A stretch of 64,000 nt of DNA from Aaosphaeria pasadenensis (Eukaryota; Ascomycota; Dothideomycetes; Pleosporales), in assembly GCA_022813625.1 (NCBI GenBank), contig JAKLMB010000035.1:62001-126000 (forward strand). Reading direction: 5' to 3'. A program made the translations under genes and the position numbers. The notes beneath the pieces are model-generated. The model did no database searches. It was given only the letters and a program-made list of their open reading frames with translations, and was not told where the DNA came from. Shown here piece by piece: positions 1 to 11,328 of the stretch; the stretch's first letter is position 1, and each line of letters starts with the position of its first letter.

Positions 1-301
1 CCAATCGGAGGGAAGGCGAGCCTCCACATTTATTCATTCTTGGGAACTGGCACCTTTTCGGACTGTTCAAGCAAACTCCTTCTTTACTCAATGAATACCA
101 ATTATATTCAAGAAAGCGTTCGAATTTCTTACACAATACCATAATGTAGGAATCAATACAGCACTTTCAAAATGTCAAACAACACTGCTTAGAGCATGGC
201 TGCATTGGGACGAGATACAAATATTCGTCATTCGTTTCAGTCATATCATAGCTAATATATACCTACCTATCGCTTACTCACTATTGCATCATGTATGCCG
301 C
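1..301. other. 3' flank of the phospholipase D gene
   Basis: No gene is visible. This stretch lies downstream of the minus-strand phospholipase D stop codon and is AT-rich, as expected for a 3' untranslated region and termination zone. Confidence 0.5.
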
Positions 302-3300
302 TTAAGTGTAGATATCCTCCGTGAAAGCGTTGAAGCCCAAGCCCTCCTTCGCCATATCCTCATCCTTCAAGAAGAGCAAACTCATCTCCACAAGTGTTCC
401 CTTGATTGTGCTTAGAACCTCCTTGACCTCCCTGACTCCCTGCTCACCAGGGCTGAAATTCTCCGCAACAACGTGGCCCCACTTGTACTGGCTGGGCTTT
501 TTGTTCTTATCGTTGTCGCCGGCTGCCTGGTTGAAGAAGCGAGAGTAGTACTCATCGTATTGCTTCCACGAACGCACGCCGTCGTATGGTACGGGGTGGA
601 ATATTTTGCCAAAGGCGTCAGTGTTGGTCTTTGCACGCCAATTCCAGAGGTTCTGGAACTCGTCGGAAAGAGGGTCGGCAACTTGGCGATCCTCGTTCGA
701 GCCGAAGTCGTAGGCGTTAGGGACACCGATCGGCTCAAAGTTTTGGTCGGGGCGGTCATAGGCCTGGTGCTTGAGAAGACCAAGGTGCTTCCTGAAGATC
801 TCTCTGCGGAGGGAAGTGGCAAACTTTGAGGCGCGGTATGGACGACCATCCATGTAGGAGTCGACGGTTTGGGGATCGTGAATGATGATGGCGATTTCGG
901 AATCATGGTCACCGAGCTGAGAGCGGTCGTTCAAGTTGGCAGAGCCGCAAATGACAACTTGGTCATCCGCAATGAGGAGCTATCATAGTTAGTAGGAAAT
1001 CGTTGAACAATGTGGATTGACATACCTTGCTGTGGACATACAACTCCTCCGAGACGAAGGCGTCAATCTCGTCCATAGCACCGCCCTCCCAAGGAACATT
1101 TCGAATGTCTTCTCCGCCGAGCATATAGCATTCGCAGACCGAGTCCCAACGTCCGCTGCCCAAACCCTGGCGGCCACCAATCTTGCTGGCGCCTTGCTGA
1201 TATGCCTCATGAGCCGGTTGACCGTATCCCTGGCCACCCTGCTGTTGCTGTTGCCCACCGTAGCCTTGGTTGCCTTGCTGGTGTTGTTGTCCATAACCTT
1301 GATTACCACCATAGCCCGAGTCCAACTCTTGAGGCCTGTTGGGAGCACTAGTCCCATCCATTTCGTACATGCCGTACTCCGAAGTGGGTGGTGGACGATA
1401 AGCCTGGTAATCACCCCTGCTCTGCTCATACTGGGCGTCTCGCTGCTCAGCTGCCTGCTGATACGACACGCCGCTCTGTTCTTCGGCGGCCCGCATAGCT
1501 CCGCTGGCATTGATCCTATCGTAACTACGCAAGTTGTAGAATCGAATGTATTCCATAGGATTGACGCCGGCCTTAGCAATCTCTTCGTAGATAGAGTATC
1601 CGCCACGATTGATAGATTCGTACTGGAATTCCATGATGGCGCGCGTTCCAAGGGCATCGTCACCCTTGAGATCGCCAGCGAATGCAGGTACGGCAGGCAT
1701 CACGACGAAAATCTTGTATTTCTCGCCATTGCGCGCGGCGCGTATGATGCGCTCGACCATTGCCGCACCGATCTGATTCTTGACAGCCTTTCGTTGATTT
1801 CCGGTAGCTGTGATGAAGAACTGGTTCTCGATGTAGACAAAGTGCTTGCTGTTCTTGATGATCTCACAGTAGGCGTTCTGGATCGAGTGCTCCGTAGAAA
1901 TGTTGTGACTCCATTTCGCGGAGGAGCGGGTGATCTGGCAATCAGCACTGCTACGCTGAGCGCTGTGTTCGGCGTGAGATTGTTGTTGATGCTGCTGGGG
2001 ACGACCGTGGCCGTGTTGCTGTTCGAATTGGTGGTAACCCTCGTTCACACGCGCAAACATCTTGGAGCGGAATCCGTCGCCGCCGCCGCCGCCGCCACCA
2101 CCCCCAAAGAATCCACGATCACCTGTCTGGCCGTCATCATCACGACCAAAACCTCGCTCGCCTTCTTGATCATCGAACCCGCGTTGCTGGGGCGGAGGTG
2201 CAAACTGGCCTCCTTGCTGTGCACCGCTAAGGGTGTCATCGAGTCTATGGTATCTCGTGGCCTTCTTGCTATACTTTTCATCGTAGATGAAGTTCCATCG
2301 CTGCGTAAAATGAGTACGAAGATCCTGGACAGCGGGCCCAGATAGACAGAGCGACACATCGCTCCAGCCCATACGTGAGCTCTGGGTTCTATCAAGTTTA
2401 TTATTATCAGGGTGTGATACATCCTGGAAGTCTATGTTTTGTCAGAGACGCATCTCAACCCACGTGTTGGTGAATAATTACCCATTATTCTGGCATTATT
2501 GTAATCCTGACCAGGGAAGACAATTTGGTCAAGATCCCCGGGATGTGCGTCGGCAATCGGATGCGAGTGCGTATCCCATCTACCGTAGCAAAGGTCAAGA
2601 CCCCCCATGAAGGCAGTCTGGCCATCAATGAGACATAGCTTCTCATGATGTGCCCAATACAGGACTGTGCCATCATGAGCACCATAGATTGCTTGCTAGA
2701 GAACGTCAATGGATCTACCAAGCCACTCGTATTGCTGGCGATTGACTTACAAGGGAATCAACGGGCATCTGAGCGAGTTTTGCGGGATTGAACGACATGT
2801 TTTGGATTGAGGAGATGAAGGACGACTGTAGGACCTTGGCATCTGGTAGATGGTCTGGGTGCCGGAAAACGGAAATGTTTGGATGGAGATCTTCCAAATG
2901 GTGCTTGGTATGAGAAGAAGAGACTGTTATAGGCGGAGCAATCAGCGGATCCGTCTTTTCCACTTCCTCCATTGATTTGAAAATAACCTCGAGGCCGACT
3001 CTTGTGAGCGCCTTTGTGAAAGAGTCCGTAGACGAGGGAAGGAGAGAATGGAGATATTCGGGTAACGTTGGATTTAGCAACTTACGCGTTAGAGCTTGAG
3101 TAACCTCCTTATAGACAATGATATTGACCTTGACGCCACGTTGTGCGGCAGCCTCCAGCATACGATCGAGGCGGTATTGTTGGTTTTTGGCGGGCGGTCG
3201 TCGAAGATACAATTCGGGAGAGAGCCACCAGTCAAGAATCCAAATCGATTCTCGGGCACGCTCTATGGCAATGGATACAGCCCACATGTAGCCACACCCA

Positions 3301-3830
3301 TCGACGTACCACTTGACATCATTTCCGTGACGTTCAGGAGCAAAGCTTAGGTAACGATGCTGTGAATGGTACTCCTGACCTGGCTGTGGAGGCGGACCCC
3401 CCGATTGTCCCGAGTAGCCACCCTGAGGAGGCCTGTTCTCTTCCTTTCCTGAGATCTTGTCTTTGATATCTGAGCCAATTCCGTGGACTGCTTGGTGAAG
3501 CTTATCGAACACGAAAGACATTCCACCTTCGTTGGAAGATCCTTGCTGTTGGCCCTGTAGCTGCAGCGTTAGTGACGATCTACGATATTATGATGCCAAT
3601 AATGATGCATATGAATGCATTTGGTAAGGCCGAGGATACACTCGCAAACGGTGACCTGCATAGTTGAAATGTGAGATAGATTGTCCACTTACTTGGCCCT
3701 GTGGCTTACTTCCACCAAAGAATTTCCTACCGATATCTCCAATCATGCCACGGTCCCCCTCCTGACCTTCACGGCCCTGATCATGGTAGTCGCCGTACGC
3801 GAGATCGTCATCACGGCGATTGCCAGACAT
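302..3830 (-). CDS. Phospholipase D (two HKD motifs)
   Basis: Hydrolyses phosphatidylcholine-type lipids to phosphatidic acid at membranes (family knowledge). Minus-strand exons are 3693-3830, 3086-3554, 2751-2923, 2482-2695, 1026-2431 and 302-979, giving 1025 residues. The first HKD motif, HEKLCLID, is at residues 277-284 and the second, HSKLLIAD, at 798-805 is completed across the 980-1025 intron. No PX or PH domain precedes the catalytic core, so it resembles the short fungal and plant-like enzymes rather than Spo14. Between the HKD halves lie a run of nine glycines (about 441-449), a Q/H-rich stretch (about 462-489) and a G/Q/Y-rich stretch (about 690-745). The 2924-3085 intron is a multiple of three with no stop. 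I splice it because GTAAGT and AACAG fit and the join gives ALTLSSSHTKH, as in relatives; retained, the protein would have 1079 residues. Confidence 0.9.
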
Positions 3831-5167
3831 GTCGAAGGAAGCGCAGCTCCTAACGGCAATTTTTGTGATGATGTAAGTGAACGAATGAGTAGTGGAGGTA
3901 GAAGAGCTGAACAGCTCGGGAGCTTGAGGTGTTTATTAGTAGTCCTAGGGTGCTCAGAAGCTTTGGTCCGCCATCAGCCCCGCCACGTCCGCGCGCGCCT
4001 TCGTCATTGCTTCAGAGATCCCTGTACGAAATCATGCAAACGAGGAATAGCCTATCAAACTAACTCGGTGTTACTACCTTGACACCTGTGAGGCAATTAC
4101 TTGTTTATGGAGTGTTTGATATCGAATGTAGCCTGAAGAACTCACGGAACTCGACCGTTTATGGACTTGATTCCGCAGTGTTTGACTACAATTGTTTTGG
4201 GGCCGGCCGGATTATACCCCACAAGCTGCCCCGCTAATGCTGTCGAAGCTCATTCGTAAACCAACATACGAAAAAGCTTATCATGGTTTTGTATGACGAA
4301 AGGTACTGGCTGTATAAGTGCAATATCTGTTCTAAGCCAGGGTAGTTATAGACGACGTTCAACTAATGGCATACAAGGATTCAGAGTACCCATGTATGCG
4401 CATATGTACCAAAGGCTTCTATAGAATACACTCCAGTGATTGTAAGTTGAACTAGACTCAAAGATATAATAGAGACACGAGAGTATCATCCGAGCTCAAA
4501 GAGATCTTGTACTATACATCGGGTACTTCAATTGGTCATGAGAACAGCTTCTGCAGAGACACGACAGCCTGTTGTCTCTCTCAAAAGTTCATTCAACTGG
4601 GTGAAGAACCATCAAACACCATTTCCACTGACCTACAAGATTGAAATGATTCAGTATTAAGAATTTATTATACCCAATCTCATCACTAAGTAAACTTTTC
4701 CCATCCATCCCACACCTCAACCACACAATAATCCAGCCACCCTCCTATCCCCAAAAGTTATCCGCGACCCATACATAGATGGGGCAGATGCTTGATTACA
4801 AGTTCTTACCGCTGAGCTCATAGAAAAGAATTATAAGAACCTCGTCGTACAAGCGAGTGGAAAGCTTAGCATGTACAAAAAAGAGCGAGCCCTGATGAAA
4901 TGAAATGAAAAGATTCAAGGAGGAGGAGAGGAGAAAAAGGGGGGCTAACGACAGAGAATTGAAAGAAGAATATGTAAAGACGAAGTAGTTTCGAGAGTTT
5001 GTTCTTTGTCGGATCGGTCGCACGTTGGTAATTGTGTCAAGTCGAGTCTCTCCCCCTTGTTCCATGTAATATCAACACCACCCTTCCCTATTTGATTTTC
5101 CAGGCCCTTGTTGTCCGTCTTTTTTAACACCGACCGTTCGTTCGTTATTATATCCTGCATCAATCAT
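3831..5167. other. Intergenic: PLD promoter and ceramide synthase 3' flank
   Basis: Both flanking genes run on the minus strand, so this holds the phospholipase D promoter and 5' leader on the left and the ceramide synthase 3' end on the right. The 4600-5160 part has purine-rich and pyrimidine-rich runs. Short open frames here have no recognisable features. Confidence 0.5.
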
Positions 5168-6711
5168 TTATTTCTTGCTCTTGCGCTCTCGTAACCGGGA
5201 TGCTATTGAGCCCGGTTCCTCGGTTTCTATGGGCTTCTCGGGGGTGTGGATCGTCTTTCCGTTGAGTGTGACCTTTGGTGTCTCGGGGACGGATCCGTTG
5301 ACCTTGCCGTTAGCCTTCTTCTTGTCTTGCTTTGTTGTCTCTCCGTCCTCGTTTTCTTCTTCGCTCTCTTCGTACTCGCTCCTCTCGTCCTCTGCGACGT
5401 TGGTCACTGCGAAGCGGTATGCGATTCTGCAGATGTAGAACCACCAGATGAGATTGAGAGCCTGGATCGCAGCGAGAAGTACGAATGTGATGATTTGAGA
5501 GATCCAGCACTTGTATTGTTGTGTTTCCCAGTTGAGCTCGTAGGGTCCGACGGTCCTGAACTCGGTGAGGATGGACCAGAGGATCTTGAGGTTGATCCAG
5601 TGGCGGAGGTAGGCCCAGGTGCACATGAAGAAGGCAAAGTAGGGTCCAACCCATGGATGATCGATATAGTTCAGTACCTTAGATGTCTACAAATGGAGTT
5701 AGCTAAATTCGCGGTTAGCTGCGATTGGTGAACTTACGGCGAGGAAGAAATCGGAAATGTCCATGGTGATGTAGACTGCGATACCAATGTAGGTGAAATG
5801 GAATCGGTAGCTGCACCAGATCAAGGCCAAGGTGATGAAGTGGTGTGCAACCAATTCCTTGAAGTCCTTCCTTGGTGCTTCCAGCATGAGTAGAAGCACA
5901 ATCATTTGCTGTGCCCAGTAACTGGCCTGGAGCAGGTAGTAGGCCTTGAACACAGCCTCGTGCGTGTAGTGCGGGAATCCCTCGTACATGCCCGTAGTAT
6001 TGAAATACCAGACTGGTGTCCTAGACATGACCCACATGCCGAAAGGCCCAAAGAGACTGAAGTACACTGCGGTATAGAATTGTTCGAGGAAACGTGCCTG
6101 TTTCGCGCGAGATTTGATACCGTAGCTCAGGGCAATGGGCCGGATGATGCGCTGCATGATGAACTCGCGGGTGAAAGATAGGACGATTGTATAGAAGCCC
6201 ACAAAGGCGAAGTCGCGTGCGCCTTTGCCATATTGGATAGGGGCGTCAGAGCCAGCCTCTTGGGGAAGAGGGTAGGACAGGAAGAGACATGCGGATATCG
6301 GATTCGAGGGATACGGGTAGACGAGGTAGAGGGAGACGATTATAGATGTAAGGAGTAGAGGGAGGATCCAGGTGTGCTTGAAACATAGACGCTTGAATCT
6401 GACGAGGGAGCGTTTTACAGTTCGTCGTTTCGAGCGGCGCCCGGACTTGCTCGAGTACTACATAGGCTGTGAGCTGGTCGTTCATGAAACCATGATATTG
6501 TAGAGAAGCATACCGAGCTTTCAGTTGGTGTGCTAGGTGTCTGTGGTCGTGTGGACAGCGTTGCGAAAGCAGCTACGTCGCTGTCGCCAGGCAGTTCACC
6601 ACCAAGACCACTGCTCTTCCGCCGTCGAACATTGCCGGATGATTTCTTGCCCTTCTGCGGGACCGGCTGGGGGCTCAGAGGAGGGAACGGTTCGAGGTCT
6701 GACTGAGCCAT
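5168..6711 (-). CDS. lag1: Ceramide synthase, Lag1/Lac1 type (TLC domain)
   Basis: Joins a fatty acyl-CoA to a sphingoid base to make (dihydro)ceramide in the endoplasmic reticulum (family knowledge). Exons 6514-6711, 5738-6457 and 5168-5686 encode 478 residues. A basic, serine/proline-rich cytosolic N-terminus of about 100 residues is followed by several membrane spans. The Lag motif is clear: paired histidines at 271-272 in VAHHFITLALIWCSYRFHF, then YITMDISDFFLA, whose last residue sits on the second splice junction. The C-terminus is highly acidic (EEENEDGE) and then lysine-rich, as is common in fungal Lag1. The start was chosen at the first ATG of the conserved frame. Introns are 6458-6513 and 5687-5737. 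Filamentous fungi usually carry two paralogues (Lag1-like and Bar1-like); this one looks Lag1-like, but the subtype is an inference. Confidence 0.93.
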
Positions 6712-7423
6712 CTTGTGAAGCGTTTTTCGAAAGCTGAAAGAAACCGAACAGGAGTGGGTTTGGTGGGTACTTGATCAAGAAATTAGGAGATCGGGATGCC
6801 AAGATCCCGGCCTCTCCGTGCGCTCCTGTGAACGACGATCGTGAAGCTTCGCGAAGAGATGAAAAGCTCTTTCTACCGCACCAAACAATGTACGATGTGG
6901 TAGAGCTTGCGAACAGAACTGAATATCTAAGTAGTTTTCAAGTCTCAACCGTGGCGGAGAATTGGATTACTCTGGTTCGGAATCGAGTGGAACGATATGG
7001 GCTTTTCATGTGACGAGTTGTGCTAATTGAGCTCCAATAACAAGCATCTACCGTCACTACCACTGGTTCACACAAATTACGGGCTGACCAGCGCATACAG
7101 CAGTATTGGTCCACAACAAGGCACAGCCGCTGACAGGACGTCAGCATGGACGACTTCTACACGCAACTTCAAGTGACTTTACAACTTGTAAGGCACACAG
7201 CCTCATCTTATCCACCCCTGTCCGGTAAATGACCATTCAATGGATTTGACCAATAGGAAGTCGACACCCGGATTAGGACTAGACGTCATTGTACTCTAGG
7301 AGGAAAATAGGAGAGCTTCACACGATAATTATTGTAAAAGGGTAATGTACACATTAGATATCTACAGCAATGGCATAGTGGTGCAGAAGTTTTGGGAGAT
7401 AGATCACTGCCGTTCAACTGCTC
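6712..7423. other. Intergenic: ceramide synthase promoter
   Basis: Lies between the start of the ceramide synthase gene and the stop of the next minus-strand gene. I see no gene; an 80-codon open frame at 6771-7013 has no family features. Confidence 0.5.
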
Positions 7424-9413
7424 TCAGCCAACCTCTCTTAGCCTACTTCCAGCTACCACAGCAGTCTTCTTCTGCATCGATAGAGTCGGGCGATGCGTAG
7501 CTCCATTCGCCTTGGTGGCATCCGCTCTCTTGGAGAATGCTTCTAGATCATGTCTGATCTCTGCTGTACCCGCGCTACTTGCCGTTGCTGTGCTGTCCAT
7601 GCTGCCTTTCCTTGACGACATTCCCTCATGTCGGAATAGTCCTCGGATCCCCCCAGCTTTCCGCGCCGGCAACTCGCCCTTACCGGCGGTAGCCACAAAG
7701 AGGAAGTACTTTAGATTAGGTAATGTGTGGCGGATGTCGACTGGTCGAATTCCAATTGCATTCGAAAGTATTTCAATGTTCTTATTGAGAAGAAAGACGC
7801 CGTACTCGAAACGATATCGTACCACGCCTTTCATGAATAGCGGAAAAGTACGGGGGTTATTCTGATTGTTGGTACGCATTGCAAGCGGATCGTCAATGGT
7901 AGAAGTGGACCCCTTTTGCGTAATTGGGTACGGTAAGATGATAGAGAAGTAGGGAGACAAGAGGGAGACGATATGTGCAACGTAGCCGAGAGCTGCTGCT
8001 GTGACATCTTCCTTCGCATCATCATATTCGCTGTTTGGTAGGGGAAGGCCGCAAATAGTAAAACCAAGAGACTTTCCGGGTATAGGCTCAATCGGAAAGA
8101 TCTTTTGTAGGTCTTCGCATATGCGTCGACGCTGGCCGGCGATGTCTTCGTCGGTTGTCGCGAGGGTCTCTTGTATTTTGTGTTGGCTCTCCTTCTGTGC
8201 GACCGTGTCTTCCTCAATCTTAGACTGCAGTTCACAGCCGGCTTTCGCTTTTTCTTTTCGGAATGCGATGCTTGCTTTCAATTCGTCTCGTCGCCTCCGC
8301 GCAGCCTCTACTCGTCGTCTCTCTGTATTAACAGCAGCTTCCACCATCTTGAGCCTATCATGGGCCTCTGGTACCTGCTCGATAATGGACATGCCTTCTC
8401 TATGATCTTCTAAGATGGTCCCGATCTCATCAGCAAGCCTGTCGCGTGTGTTCAATGCGTCTTGGATGCAATCATCGAGTGTTGAGAGTCGCATCAGCGC
8501 ATCGTATGACGATGAATTCGAGGCTCGACCATCCGGATTCTCTTTGGGTGGCGCAAGATCCGTAGGTCGTATCTGTTCTCGTACTGGGAGGTCGTTAAAG
8601 CTAGTATAGATTCCATCGGTCATGTGGAAAAGTATACAATTCTGTGGCAGCGTGTGCCTCTGACTTCCCAAGGTCTTCCCGATGAATTGTAGAGCTCTAA
8701 AGTGTACGGTGAATTGGATAAGATACTGCCATCCATTCGTGTCGTCATTCTTGGCCCAAACCTTGACAGTCAGCTTGTCCAGGCGAGTGACGTTGGGTCC
8801 ACAGGAGCCCAGATCGAAGTGCCTGAAATTCGGGTTCATGGCCTTCTCCACAGTCTCAGAAATGTATATTGGCTCTTCCTGACCATCCGCGTGTAAAGAG
8901 AAGAACGTGTCTGCCATGCGAACGTCCACCGCATCTTCCAACCTCTTCTGCCGGGTCAATGGGCTTGCTCCGGCCCACTCCATAGTGCTTCGTCTTCGCA
9001 TTCCCTTGATTGCTCCTGGCCTCGAAACTCCACCTGGTGAGGTAGGATTAGGTAGAGTGCCATTGCTACCGTCAAGGCTGTCCTCTTTGGATTTCAGGTC
9101 ACTTGAAGACCTCGAGTGGGTGAGATTTCGCTGTTCCCTCAAAGCCAATGCTTTGGTCGGTGATTTCAATGTGCTCGGCACAGCGTCATCGTCTATAGTT
9201 TTCGTGCGCGTTCGCGAGGGCGAGGGGTTGAGGGTTAAGTTGCGGATAGTGATACCTTGAAGATGTCGCAGCTTTCGATTCTGATGTAGTGTTGGTTATA
9301 TTCTCGGCCTTAAAAAGTATATCACCTACGTATGGCAATAGCCACGGCCTCTCTCGCGGAGACGCTACCGTCTCGCTCTCGTCGAACACAGAAGTCGCAT
9401 CTTCCCCAGCCAT
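7424..9413 (-). CDS. vps38: Vps38/UVRAG-like subunit of the PI3-kinase complex
   Basis: Subunit of the Vps34 phosphatidylinositol 3-kinase complex II acting in endosomal sorting and autophagy (family knowledge). Exons 9330-9413 and 7424-9280 give 646 residues. The 49-nt intron (GTAGGT to CAG, 9281-9329) joins RPWLLPY to NRKLRHLQGITIRNL, a motif typical of fungal UVRAG-like proteins. Taking the more obvious downstream GTATC donor would break the frame. A C2-like region follows (about 110-230, with QYLIQFTVHFRALQFIGK), then a charged coiled coil (about 270-360: EAARRRRDELKASIAFRKEK) and a C-terminal helical/BARA2-like region (about 370-530: GLPLPNSEYDDAKEDVTAAALG). The serine-rich tail looks disordered. 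It is divergent from the mhr1 gene with 320 bp between the two starts. Atg14 is the alternative, but the early C2-like region favours Vps38. Confidence 0.87.
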
Positions 9414-9733
9414 AGTGATAACTTCCGACTGGGCGATGTTGATTGGAGGTAATAGGGGTCTTAGAGTAATTGACTAGAGTCAAATTACAGATTCGCACAG
9501 TATAAAATGATTATTATGGCCTTCTAACTTCCTCATGATCGTTGGTCGCAGCGAGAGGATATAGCTTACGGCGAGCGTTGTTGGAGCTGCGACATTGGTG
9601 AAGTGACGCGGAAGCCACCCCGGTCATCCTTAAGCTCCGCGATAGTCGATGGTCCGTGCGCTTCCGCGAACCCTCAACTTTTCCTCATCGCTCACGAAAC
9701 ATCAGGTCAATATCTGAGCCATACGCCATCACC
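9414..9733. promoter_or_regulatory. Bidirectional promoter, vps38 and mhr1
   Basis: The two start codons are 320 bp apart and divergent, so both promoters must lie here or overlap the 5' leaders. No clear TATA box is seen. An upstream in-frame ATG for the right-hand gene exists at 9656 but lies outside the conserved protein start. Confidence 0.6.
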
Positions 9734-11016
9734 ATGCCGCGACGGCTACCCCCACCCTCCGGCCACAAGGTCTGGACAGATCTTCTCCCATCAGAGGGAT
9801 TGCGCGATCATGGACGACATATCTACATGTTCCGACATGTGCGAACGAACCAAGTCGTTTATTCGCTTCATCCAAGAGTCATTGTGAGTATTACCACCAA
9901 CCATTGGACTCTTGCTAGAGTGTACCAATTGTTCAATTCAAATTCAATGCTAATCGCTAGTAGCAACGCACTCTTGATCAACTCCCCTTCATTGGAAAGC
10001 ACTCGAAACCTCCCTCCGTTCGCCCCGACCACTGGACCGCATTATGCCGTGTAGGACCATTCCCATCGTCAAGGCAAGGAATCGGCGCTCTCAAGAAATT
10101 GCGAGAATTCAGGAAAGTCCATGAACTCAGCTGGGACAAGACCAATCCGGAGTGGAAGAGGTCCACGAAGAAAGGGTTGATCACAAAGATCATGGACCAG
10201 CGTGCAAATTCAGTCGCAGATTTGGCCAAGGTTCTTTCCATGCAGGAAATCCAAGCAGAGTCAATGGAGGAGAAAACAGCGAACAGGAAGACTCTGCAAG
10301 AAGCATACCTGAAAAAGAAGTGGGCTGAACTGGAAGCCTTGGCCGCATCGATAGAGACAGGTGCGGTGAAGGAGCTCGAAAAGAAAATTCGGGACTGCAA
10401 ATCGGTGCTGGGGGAGAAAAAGGTTGACGCACAGGAGGCTGCGCGATTGAACAAGGCCATGGCAGAGCACAGACACAAGTTGAAGGAGATACTGTGGGCA
10501 CAACACATTATCCGGCATCTTGAGGAAACCGAGAAAACATTGGATGCATCCCACGAAACGCGGATCAAGCACATTAAGTCCAGGATAGAATCATTACGAT
10601 CACAAGGAAGGAATGACGAGGCAGACGCCATTAAACTTCCCGAAAGGCCAGAGAACACCGTCCGAACACAATTTTTGCCGAAGGCACTCAAGTCTCTCCC
10701 AACACCCTTCACATTGAACGGTGTTGAGATCCACTGGGCTGATCTCCAGGACGCTGAAAGGGCTGCAGAATGGCCCGAGGCAGTGCTCCACGATACATTA
10801 GCAGCTATAGTCAAGAAGCGTAAGGACGGCTTCGTCACAGTAGAAGAGGCCAAGGACCAGCTACGGGAGATCGAAGAGGAGCGTATCAGAGCGGCGAAGA
10901 AGCTTCTAGGAATCGCCGCGCCAGAGGTCGACGAAGCGCCCAAAGAAGCGGCTAAGACTGGCGTCTGGAAATACATCCCTGAAATCAAGAATCCTTTCAA
11001 GCGGGCGACGGCCTAA
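9734..11016 (+). CDS. mhr1: Mhr1/mL67, mitochondrial ribosomal and recombination protein
   Basis: Yeast Mhr1 is a mitochondrial large-subunit ribosomal protein (mL67) that also acts in mitochondrial DNA recombination. Exons 9734-9883 and 9964-11016 give 400 residues. The conserved N-terminus HIYMFRHVRTNQVVYSL continues across an 80-nt intron into LDQLPFIGKHSKPPSVRPDHW and then LKKLREFRKVHELSWDK. The rest is a long, charged, mostly helical region rich in K, E and A (about 120-300) with probable coiled coils, followed by VEIHWADLQDAERAAEWP and an acidic-basic tail. I chose the ATG at 9734 (MPRRLPPPSGHKVW), which matches the usual family start; the upstream ATG at 9656 would add 26 residues. No classical mitochondrial presequence is evident, as usual for this family. 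Confidence 0.88.
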
Positions 11017-11328
11017 GCTTTGTACAAAGTGCCGTAAGTAGTGTTTTGATCGTAAAAGATGTACTATACTAGGAAATGTCTGTACAATAGAATATCTGTG
11101 CAACATGTTTGCCTTTTCGATCCGCGCCATATTCGTCTTTTACACCAATATTTGTATTCCAAGCAGTGGCCTATCGCACGAACTCCATGAGCAAGACGTA
11201 ATGTTTGAACGCTACATAGATTAATCTGGTGCAAAGTCCGATGCACGAGTTGAATGTTCAATGGACTTTTTTTTTATTCTCGACATCATCACTGAACTCC
11301 GCCATATGAAAGCTGCACACAAGACTGC
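11017..11328. other. Convergent 3' flanks
   Basis: Lies between the mhr1 stop and the stop of the converging MetE-like gene. It is AT-rich with a T-run near 11270; no gene is seen. Confidence 0.5.

Noticed and set aside
1017..2345. 442-codon plus-strand open frame opposite the phospholipase D gene
   Set aside because: It mirrors the low-complexity coding exon, is rich in L, V, T and A as antisense frames are, and has no domain. The minus strand carries the HKD enzyme.
9196..9253. Possible intron GTATCA to ATAG in the vps38 gene
   Set aside because: Using it breaks the frame with an immediate stop. The sequence reads through in another frame as RKLRHLQGITIRNL, typical of the family, so the intron is placed at 9281-9329.
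9978..11000. 340-codon minus-strand frame opposite mhr1
   Set aside because: Serine- and phenylalanine-rich antisense shadow of the charged Mhr1 helices; no family match recognised.
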